From: Straminergon stramineum | Lineage: Eukaryota; Streptophyta; Bryopsida; Hypnales; Calliergonaceae | DNA length: 64,000 nt | Assembly: GCA_963920665.1 (NCBI GenBank) | Contig: OY987266.1 | Location: forward strand, 23,362,248 to 23,426,247 | Reading direction: 5' to 3' | Shown here: positions 51,290 through 61,351 of the stretch, in pieces | Layout of the letters: each line of letters opens with the position of its first letter | Position numbering within the stretch: position 1 is the first letter of the stretch | The notes under the pieces: generated by a model | Databases searched by the model: none | Seen by the model: the letters and a program-made list of their open reading frames with translations, nothing else | Told to the model about the DNA's origin: nothing | Position numbers and translations under genes: made by a program

Positions 51290-52700
51290 AGAAGAAAATG
51301 CTGCGAGGGCATTGGAACGAACTGGAATGGCACAGGCAAGGATTTCACCGTATGATTTGGAGCCTATCCATTAGTGCTGTTGCTGAGAACAAAAATTAAT
51401 TTGAAACAATCAGGCGATTGCTAGATCATGAAGTTTGACCACGTTCTAAGAGCCGTTGACTTGCACGGGCAGCATGTTCCATGTTCATGTGATGACGATT
51501 TGCATGGACGTTTGAGGTCTAGCAAATTTGTAAAAAATATTGATATTGCATCTAGTGCTGTAGAGAAGCAGAATGGATTTACAGAACAAATTAAGACACA
51601 AAGACTTGGGAGATCGAGAGCTTGCAATGTCGACTACTCTTGGACTCTGTAGAAGGAGGGCCTCTTCGGGTAGTTTGACGGTCAGTGCAGCACATGACCG
51701 GCTTAGAAAAAAGACAGATCCTCATGCCTGACTAGCTGCCCGTTTCATGCATTCTAGCGCTGCTCACTGCTAATAAGACAAAATAGCTGATGGTCGACGT
51801 TTGTACTGTACATGCAGTACAACTTCTTCTCACGATGAATGCTACACGAAGAATTTCGAAAGAATGTACACATCATTGAAGACTACCACTGGAATGCATC
51901 TTCGAAGTCCATCAATTACTTCATGATTGGCCTTCGAAGTGCTTCACATGGGTTGCACAGCAACACTGTCGTCCTGCAGAAAAAGAAGTGATCGACAACA
52001 AGAAGTTTACAATTTCCAAAAATTTTATTACGTATTCACAAAAACTGGTACACTGTCAAAGCAGTGTACATGTTCACATCGTAACTGCCTTTGGGAGGAG
52101 GTATTTGGAAAGCACAATGCTGTGAAGGCCGTCGAATACTTGAAGAAGGCCTGCAGTTTGCTAGAACCTGCACATGCTACGTACTTCATGCAGTGCCTCT
52201 AGCATCCACCCATGAGAAAACCAAAAGCGAATTTTACATGAACTGTACTCCGACCTAGACATCTGCTCCAATGAACTTTTCATTGTCACTATATACACAG
52301 TACTCCGCCTATACGAGGTGTTGTGGAATGCAGGTCCCGACGTCATTGACATGCTTGCTTATGCTGGAGTCAATTGCCCGTTAGAACACGCACTGCACCT
52401 CCTCGATGACACAAGTCTGGGAATCGATCACCTTCCTCCTGCATGCGGTATACACAGTACTCCGCCTGTACGAGGTGCTGTGGAATGCACGTCCCGACGT
52501 CATCGACATGCTTGCTTATGCTGGAGTCAATTGCTCGTTCGAACACGCACTGCACCTCCTCGATGACACAAGTCCGGGAATCGATCACCTTCCTCCTACA
52601 TGCGGAACACTGACGACTTCTCCAATTGCTATACAGGTTATGACCTCGATGCCCTATCCATCATGGACGTCACTGGACACTTCATCTTCCTGATATGGCT
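51290..52700 (+). other. Unassigned segment inside the piggyBac element
   Basis: Between the left tip and the transposase end are several plus-strand frames with non-random-looking composition (51428-51652, 51927-52202, 52318-52566, 52406-52693). None is recognised. The stretch could be a captured gene fragment or untranslated element sequence. It contains the 157-bp repeat described separately. Confidence 0.4.
52292..52605. repeat. 157-bp tandem duplication
   Basis: TACACAGTACTCCGCCT begins at 52294 and again at 52451. The two units are about 94 percent identical (roughly ten substitutions, no indel seen). Because 157 is not a multiple of three, the frame changes between units: each encodes DVIDMLAYAGVNC and HALHLLDDTS but in different frames, so any encoded protein was broken by the duplication. 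Confidence 0.9.
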
Positions 52701-52842
52701 ACTATACTGAGCTGCTAGTATGGGCTAGAATGAAGTACTCAAAACTTCTTGCCATCAACTCTAACGAACTATACACATGTCAACCGCGGCCTTCTTTGTA
52801 ACTATCATGGATTTTTGCTTCTTCTGAGGATGTGTACACTGT

Positions 52843-55800
52843 TCATCTCCTCAACACATAGTGACTACGCTGAAAGCACTCACCAGAGTGTAGGTGAACT
52901 CCTCCACATTGTGCACAAACCAAACTTGTTCGGGTCGACCCCATATAGAATCGGCACTTCCGACGACGCCCGGTCCACACCAACCCGTGAACACCTGGTA
53001 CAGAAAAACGGAATTGTGAAACGGCACCCCTTTGCAAGCTCCAAGGACGGCTTAGTTCATCTGCTAGCTGCAATTGAAACTTCAAATGTGAGACTGCATC
53101 CTTCCCAAGCTGCTAAGATGCCACATTGTGCAAAATGTAGCAATTCATGACAGAAGTATCTAGTAGATAGAAAAAATTTTTGTGCCACCATTTGTGACTT
53201 CTTGTCTGACTGGAGTAGCTTCCTCGCATGTGATCAGCCACATCTACTCCCCTCATGCAATCAGTATATGCTTTGTGGATTGGCGAAGTTCGCAAATTCA
53301 TCACTTCGTTGTTGATCCGTCTAGGCACTGTCGGCCACGCTTCTCCAGGACGAGGAATCGGAGGGTAAAAAGTAGAAAGCAGAAGCACTACCTTCCTATC
53401 AACAAAAACCACAGATGATATCTCCCCGCTGTTGTGCATTCGCCATAGAAGTGTTCCTCGAGGCAGCTTCGACAATGTCTTCAAGTCTTGTAGTGACTTC
53501 GGCAATCCCAATCTATTGCTTCGAACCGTCCCCACACCGAAGGTTCCTCGCGCTCGGAGCTCTAATAGCAACTTCACAGACGTGAAGTAATTGTCAGTAC
53601 AAACCATGTGGGCACGGCCGTGGAGACCCTCCATTAACTGCATGACTACCTCATGAGCAATTTTGGCATCCCGTGTACCGCCTCCCGCCAACGTCTCTCT
53701 GAATAATGATCCGGTGTAGATCTGAAAGTCATAAACATATTTATGACGAGCGTCAGCCAAGCACCACACTTTAATTCCCCACTTCATCGGTTTCCTAGGC
53801 ATATACTACCTGACAGGACAGTATTTGCCTTTATAAGGGATCATCGTTTCGTCCACTGTCACCTCCTGATTCAAATGCTAGTTGCTCTTGAACCTTTGCT
53901 GCACTTCTGTCACTAGCCACCTCATCTTCCGTAGTTTGTCGAACTCTGCATCTTCACCAGGAACAACAGGCACACTATCATCCGCGACGTGGAGACAGTG
54001 TGTTATGTCTTCATATCTCTTACTTGTCATAATACTTGATATGTTAGGACAATAGAGAAATTCATTGCCTCGGTTCCAGTAATTGCAGTGATTAGGCAAT
54101 CACTTGATTCCCATGAGCAGATTGACAGCAAAAAATGCTTTCAATTCCACTTTGTCCCAGCGCCACCAATTAGGTCCCCCCAACGGCAAGTTGCTCTGCG
54201 CATGCATCACCTCACTGGCATAGCGATTCGTGTCAGTGCAAATCCGTTGTAGTGTCTGCTCACTCCAGAATCGACCAAAAAGAGAGGACTTCGTTGGCAT
54301 TCGATGAAATGGAAAGCTCGGCCCCCCAGTGGGACCGGAGAACGGTAGAACTGCCACGCTAAAGCCACCATGAGTTGTCGTCCATGTCTCTTCCGAATAG
54401 GCCTGTAGAAAAGCCAAGCGAGCAGCTGCCGCAGAGAGCCTTCCTGTAACATTTCGGCATGGGACTCTAGTAGCCATCGGATTTGTCGAGACACCGGTTC
54501 CTCTCCTTTGTGACGGCAGAAAGTCATTAGGACTAGCTGCTCTCAATCACTGTGGGATCGTAGCAACTATAGGCACATCGGATGCCACTTTGGAGCACGT
54601 TGCCTCCACCACCGTTGTTGCCTTCCGTGACTTCACTGCCGATTTCCGTAGCCTCGTCGTTGGCACTAGTGCAAGCGCATCAGCATGAGGATGCTTACAG
54701 GGAAACGGCTGTTGCTCCAGCATTGCATTGTCGTCATCGCGAGCCTGTGCAGGGAATACGGATGATGATGGAGTTTGTACTTTGAAGTGCTCGCCTATCG
54801 ACAAGTCTTCGCATCTACCGTTGATTACCACATTATTGGGAGCTGTCAAAGGTGGACCATCACTTTGCCAATCTAGCCAGTTCTCTCCCGAAGGCTGCGA
54901 CAAAACGTTGTCGTACACAACTTCTTGGCAAACGTGTGGAGAACTTTCAAAGTGGGGCATCCTCTGAGCGAGTCCACTAGAAGAAGCGGCTCCCAGACTA
55001 GCGATTTGTGCAGCTGCAGGTGGAGTCTCCGACAGGTAGGGGCGCACTGTCACCATAGCGCTAGCAGTCGTAGACGGCAGTACACTTTTCGGAAGTGCTT
55101 CCCCAATCCCGTATTCAGGCATGTGGGTTGGACAAGAGGGCCTTGGAAGGGAAGAGACCTCCTAGTTGTTGTCAACATGACAACCGCCGCCAATTGAGGA
55201 GCGCAGCAATGACGAGTAGAAACTGCCAAATGACGTGAGACTGTCTCCTTGTCAGTCTTGAGACGATGGGTGGCCACCCGATAATCGGAAGTCAGAATCA
55301 TCAGCGTCTGGAATGGAGACCTCTTTGGAGTCATGTTGTTTGAGAAGATCTAGGCGATCGATTGCCCCGGAAGGCAAGTGCACCTCTCTGCCACTGTCCA
55401 GTAAGACTACATATGTGAGTTCGGCTTTGTCGCTACGCACGTATGAGTGAATAGCAAGACCGAGAACCCATATCGGCACCTCTTCTGTAGCCTTAGTTTC
55501 GGAATGTGCCGCTAGGAGTGATGCAGGGAAGCGCACAAGCACAGGGGTAGTAACAACTGCGGAGAGCTGACTTGGTGAGGAGGTGCGAACACTCCAGAAG
55601 TCACCTTGCCATGGGATGACGCACTGGCGATCGAAGCTTTCGGTGGGAGTCTTACTGCTGCAAGCAATGAAATGCTACGGATCGGTCGTCAACTGTAGGG
55701 GAATCGGCTCACTAGAGAAGTCCAACACTGGCATCAGCATCTTCACTCGGAATTCCTCTCCATTGCCATGTACATAGTCATTGAGCAAGTCTTTCCGTTC

Positions 55801-56440
55801 CCGTGCTGCACGCTTCATTTCTTGAGAGGATGACTCCGTACTGTCCTCAGTTTTGGATGGACTGATAGAACGCTTATGACGTCCTGGCCGTGAAGGAAGT
55901 GCTGGAGAATTGCAGTTGTTGTTTGTGTCGTGAACGTTGTCCCCCATGTCTGCAGTGATGGATGTGTCGACAGGAGGAGGCATGAAGCAATGTCGTCTAT
56001 GACAAGGCGTAGCAGCTACAAATTCGGCAAATGCAGGGCGGAACTCCAACGTCTGGCCAGAGGAGGACTCGAAGCGCGTGGTTCAAGTCGTCACTGAAGC
56101 CCTCACGGTGACCTTCAGGTAGTCTATCCCTCTAGCCCAATATGTGTGCACAATGGTGTCGAAAAAGGAAGCGGAGACCGCGTGGTGTGTCCCTCTTTTT
56201 GATGCCTCTCTTGACTGTCCTCCGAAGTAATTGTCGTCTATCCAGAAGTCCAAGTATTTGTCGTGCCTGAGAGTCACTAGCACCAACGGAGGTGGTCCAG
56301 TCCCGAACAGTGTCACGAATGTATGGCAACTAGGAAGGTTGCTGCTCAGAGGAAGCACATGCTGCGGCCATGAAAAGTTGGTTTCATTCTCCTCAAGTAC
56401 AACTGTCCGTCTGGTGGGTTGCCGTGTTGGTGAACATCCT
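52843..56440 (-). pseudogene. piggyBac transposase, nine in-frame stops
   Basis: A DDE-type (DDE_Tnp_1_7) transposase of about 1,200 codons read in a single minus-strand frame. The three catalytic aspartates survive: VTVDETMIPYKGK, MVCTDNYFTS and GVDVADHM. The cysteine-rich C-terminal finger (KCRFYMG, VCAQCGG, GECFQRSHY) ends just before the TGA at 52843. Premature stops: TGA 56083, TAG 55675, TGA 55252, TAG 55162, TGA 54547, TGA 54100, TAG 53878, TAG 53806 and TAG 53113; no TAA and no frameshift. Where the family is conserved, the lost residue is clear: R-stop-YMP stands for RQYMP. The frame opens after CTTTCTATTTAG at 56440, probably an intron acceptor; an upstream exon was not found. The ~620 residues before the catalytic domain are unrecognised. 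As it stands no full protein can be made. Confidence 0.93.
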
Positions 56441-57956
56441 AAATAGAAAGATCATATGCACAGAAAAATTGATGAGTATGAAATGTGAGTAGTTCAGTAG
56501 TATGAGCTACATGATGGTGCATTCTTTCAAAGAAGTTGCTGCCACTATTGATGAAATGAACAGTAGTGCATGGAAGAAATTTGAGTGCACACATAAGTTT
56601 GTGCATGGGACTGGTTTGTAGGAGCTACAAAACAGTGTTCACAAATGTAGTGCAAAGTAAATGTTGTTGCAATACATATCAAGTGCTCTAGAAAGTCAGA
56701 AGACAGTTTACCGTCTGTGCTGAGGTTGTGATGAATGAATTTTTTCTTTGTGCAGGTGTAGAAGGTGAGTGAGCCTGTGCGTAGTACAAACAAGGACTGA
56801 CTACAGTACAGAATGATGGGACTCAATGGAATACACGAAGGGCACTCAAGCAAGGAAACAGTAGTCCTTCACATGGACATGAAGAAATACTACTCATCAA
56901 AAACCATGCACTCAAGAGGACTATGGAACAAAGCAGATGTTCGTAATAGTAAACTGAAAATAGAATGGCTACTCTCTAATCTTCCTCTATTGAGAACATG
57001 TACTCGTATCTTCTCCAACTATGAACATGTACTCGTACTCTGTATGAAAGGGCACTGAAACACTTATTCTCGTGTTCTCTTATGGGGAATGTAGGAGTGC
57101 TGTGCAAGTTGTAGAGTTCGACCCTCATGAATGTAGATGTAGGCAAGGAGGTTGTTGTGGCATGGGAAAGGTTGTCCAACATCAATGAGTGCTAACCAAG
57201 TTCAAGTAGATTTATTGCAGAATTATTTCTTTGCTACTAGGGAACTCTCAAGGTAATGTAGGTTAGTACACGCCCCTTTACAAAAACGGAGCATTCAATG
57301 TATAGAGCGCCATAAAATTGCATAGTTTAGGACGTTGTACTTTATAGAGCTAAATTCTAAGAATTTTTTACGAGCACAACATAGCCTTCTGGTGAGTACC
57401 GGACATGACATTCTAAAACTTGGAGGTCCTTGCATTGAAGCTGCAGACATTATGGCTGTAGGAATTTGGATTTTGATATTGAATTGCATGCCATGTCACT
57501 GGTGATTGATGGCTATGCCTCTCATACTGTACACCTTCAACTACATGCTTTCATAAATTCGCATACAATTCCACAAAGTTGTGCTCATGCAATAGGGAAC
57601 ATTGTTCATGCAGTAGGGAACATTAGTAAACCAAGATGAGAACATTATCATGATGTCATCAAATTGTACAAGAGAGCACTGCCCGCAATGAATGAAAGCG
57701 CTCTTAAATTTTTAGCACCTCTGTTCTTGTCATGATTGGGTAGACAAAAATTTCTTGTTTTCTAAACACCTGTGGCCTTGTTCATTTATCATAAAATGGA
57801 AACATCATATTCAGACATTGGCTATTCCATTCTGGCATCATAACATGGGTACCAACCTCCACAAAAAAGGATGGATGAAAAACTGTCATCATCCATGAGC
57901 TATTCAACTTCTCCTTTGTTCATCGTCCAAAAAGTGGACGTCGGCGCATTTAGGGG
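56441..57956. other. 5' part of the piggyBac element
   Basis: This is upstream of the transposase frame and inside the element. It should contain the promoter, any first exon and subterminal binding repeats. Short direct repeats are visible: GGGAACATT with GTTCATGCARTAG at 57583-57622, and GAACATGTACTCGTA at about 56994 and 57023. The frames at 56545-57489 show no recognisable motif. Confidence 0.5.
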
Positions 57957-57960
57957 TTAA

Positions 57961-60900
57961 TGTATCTCTACCTAGTCTCGAGTACTTTACTAAAGTATAG
58001 TGTATTTGAATGAGAATATGAATACAAGCCCATATGAGGAATTACAAAATACATCTTGTAGGCTGAATTTTTTTTCAAAAATTGGGCTATTTACATCAAT
58101 CCTTGGCACAAGTATTTTATATCATGCCAATATCCAATATAGTCATTTCCTATATCTAATACGTGGGTTTCTACACATTTTTAGGACCTTGTTGGTTCTC
58201 CATGTGCTTATAAGGGTTAAATCAAGGACAACACAATATATTGTAAAGAAAACAATGAGCATATAAAATATTCAATTTAGATAATAATCCATTTTTAGCG
58301 GCACAAGTTTTATAGTTATCATGTGGTAAGGACTAAGGTAGTATTAGCTAACTTCAAGAAAAAATTTCAAATTATACCCTAATAAAATTATATCATAAGA
58401 AATGGTCATAGAATTTTTTTTAATATTATAAAATTTAAATATATAAAAATTAACAAACTTATAGAAATTAGACATTGACTTACACATTTGGGGCCCATTG
58501 GAATTGCCAAAATGCCTCTTCTGAAAGAAGGTGGACCAATTTAATTTGCTATAAATTTTGTTTTACAAGGAGAGGATTATTCATTTCAAATTGAAACACC
58601 AAAACTTATCAATATCTTCATGTTTATCTAAATTATAGTTGAAACCCATAGCACACAGTGTTCTAATGATGTCTCAAATGATGTGTTATACAATATAAAC
58701 ATATGCTTCCAAATCTACTATTGTAGTCAAAACCAAAATCATAGTAGGTACCTAATTTAATTTTAAAGAAATAAACTTAAGATTCCAATAATTGACTATG
58801 AATTTAAAATAAAATTTTATACATTGGAAAATGATTGTTTATTTATTTTTAAATCTATATTGTAGTTATGGTGCTTTCTGTACTACTAATTACAACCAAT
58901 AGAAGATTTTGGAATTTCATGAAGTTGAATTCTTAAAAGCCAAGAACATGTAAATTATAAGATTTGAAACTTGTAATTTTTGGTTAATGTAAAATTTATA
59001 AACATTTGTATTAATTATTTTTCAATTTTAAACTTATTAACCTACCAAAATCCCTAAACCAATATAGCTTTATCAAATTTAAGATTTTCTTCAAAAAGAA
59101 TTTTCCATTTGAGAGTCTTGTAAACTTTCATATTCTATTTTTTTTACTTTGTTAGTTCAATTTTCAGATTTTAATTTTCAAAAATAATTAATAAACTTTA
59201 GTCATTTAAGTTTTCTATTTTGAATTTTAATTTATAAATTTCAAAACAAAATCGATAATCATTTTTCATTTTTCATTATTTAAAAATTAACATTAAATAT
59301 GTAAATGATAATTTTCCATAAATAGCGCATTACTAAAACTCAATGAACTATGTATTTTTTTATTTTATTTTTTTATGATTATTTTTTAATTTGTAAAATC
59401 GTTTCCAGAATTTAGAGATGAAGGTTTTTTTATTTGGAGAAATTTAAATATTCTTGAAGTCATGGATTTATTTAGTTTTATAGATTTCTAATGTTTCTAA
59501 TTTTTAATTCGCCCATTTCCCTAAAAAATATTTATATTGCTAGTATAGTAGTTTGGTAAATATAGTAATTATAATTATTTCATTTCAATTCGCTGAAAAT
59601 TTTATAAATTAAAATGAATGAAATCAGGTTAGAAAATTCTAAGATTAATGAGTTTCAAAATTTCAAAATTTCAAATTTCAAAACTTTGGAAGTTGAGAAC
59701 TACCATTGTAACATGAAATTATAAGTGTTAAAAGTTATTATTGAATAGAATTTTAAAGTTTTTTTAAATTAAATTTTTTTGAGATTTTGAGATTTTAAGA
59801 GTATAAAAATTCAGAGATTTCAAAATTTCAAAATTTGATGACTGTAAGGTGATTGCTTTTTTTAAGAAAAAAAAGAGCCCTAATGTAGCAACAACACTAA
59901 TCTTTTTGTCTATTCAAAACATATTATTTTCGGTGGCATGGCCAAGTTCAATATCAATGATCCTTGGTATAATTAGTAAACAATGAACTATCAAATATGG
60001 AATAAAAAAATTATTTTTTATTAAAAACAAATCTATGAATCTATTATATTCTTTAATTTAAAAATTAACTAGGTTATTTTATAACTTATAAATCTAAAGA
60101 TGAAAATATTCAAATTTTAGAAAATCCTATATTCATCAATACAAAATTATATTGAACCTAAAACGAGCTTTTGGAGAAAAAAAAAATCACCTCCAATCTG
60201 TAGGACATAATTAGGATTAGAATTTTGTTTGAACCTCTAAATTTAATGTTTTGCAAAGTTAATGTGTAAAACTTGAACTTATGAGGTTTGTAATTAAGGA
60301 TTAATCATATTTTTAATATCTTTTAATAACAATTGCATAGGCAACTTTGTAATTTGAAGATTTGAAGAAATTAAAAGTAGGAAAACTAACACAAAGTTCT
60401 TTAATAATATAAAAAAAAATTTAATTCAAAAATGCCCAATTAGTTTCAAATACACATTAACTCCTAAAGGACATAGGAACCTACTTTGGGTTTTTTGAAA
60501 TCTCACTCATCTCAACATACTCTACTAGCTTCATATTTTAGACTTTTTACATGAAACTATTAGGATAGCTTCTATTCATTATATTTGATGAATGAAGCTT
60601 TTTGGTAAGCCATTACAATAAGTATTGCAAAATTTATAAATTTTTTTGGATTTTAATGTCATAGCAAGCAACAAAAGATAAATTTTGAAAATAGATTAAG
60701 TAATTTTCTTGGATAGGTTGATACCTTACTCAAAAACCTTTTAGCCTTTCAATTTTGACTTGTGAGATGAAAGCTTTTAGGAGTTTTATTTTGCGAGTAC
60801 TAAAGGCAAGAAAAAAAATGAAGTTGTTTATTGTTATACAATTTTAAAAATATGAAAATAAAAACAATAACATATGATCCATTTTGTTTACTAGAACATT

Positions 60901-61081
60901 CTTATTGTTGGGATTTATAATTCTGAGGTTCATGTAAAATTTATTGGCATTAGTTTTTACTTTCATTAAATAATACTTTTGACTTATAATTTTCTTTAAA
61001 ATGAATATGAATTTGATTTTTAGTTGAGTTTTTTCCATGTATTTTCAAAACATTTTACAACATATTGGCTAAATTGCACAA
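57961..61081. other. AT-rich spacer, no gene recognised
   Basis: Very AT-rich sequence with homopolymer runs; the frames at 58000 and 60844 have no motif and follow from base composition. Nothing else is seen. Confidence 0.5.
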
Positions 61082-61091
61082 GTCATAGGAC

Positions 61092-61340
61092 GAGGGTTGC
61101 TATTATGTGAGCATAGGAGTGTGAGCCTATGAGCCTATAATACTACACACCTATGTTATAGGTGTATATACTAAAGAAACCGTCTATGATTATAAGGTAT
61201 ATATGTTACAAATACCCATATTATAGGTGTTTATGATACATACACCTTCTATAGTGTGTGGTATCTATATTATAGGTACTTATAATGTAGGCTCAATACT
61301 CACAAGCTCACATTCTTGGGCTCACATACTAGCACTGTTG
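61092..61340. mobile_element. 249-bp MITE sharing ends with the 7.3-kb element
   Basis: GTCATAGGAC flanks it at 61082-61091 and 61341-61350. The ends are inverted: AGGGTTGCTATTATGTGAGC against CAACAGTGCTAGTATGTGAG reversed. They match CAACAGTGTTTTTTTGTGAG and GGTTGCTATTTTGTGAGC of the element at 40984-48302. The interior consists of short inverted ACCTATAATATAGGT-like words and has no coding capacity. Confidence 0.85.
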
Positions 61341-61351
61341 GTCATAGGACG

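Larger units (their letters stand above)
51244..57956 (-). mobile_element. Complete 6.7-kb piggyBac element
   Basis: TTAA stands on both sides (51240-51243 and 57957-57960), the piggyBac target. The left end is CCCTTTAGTGGTGGC; the right end, reversed, is CCCCTAAATGCGCCGACGTC; both start CCC and keep seven of the first eleven bases. Next to the right tip CGTCCA and TGGACG form a hairpin. The transposase lies on the minus strand (52843-56440). Behind it is about 1.6 kb of extra sequence with a 157-bp tandem repeat. Base composition is richer in G and C than the flanks, consistent with arrival from elsewhere in the genome or from another source. Confidence 0.85.

Noticed and set aside
52843..56440. 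Genome-wide reassignment of TAG and TGA as sense codons
   Set aside because: The intact host genes nearby end normally with TAA, TAG and TGA at family-typical lengths, and the piggyBac frame itself ends at TGA after its zinc finger.
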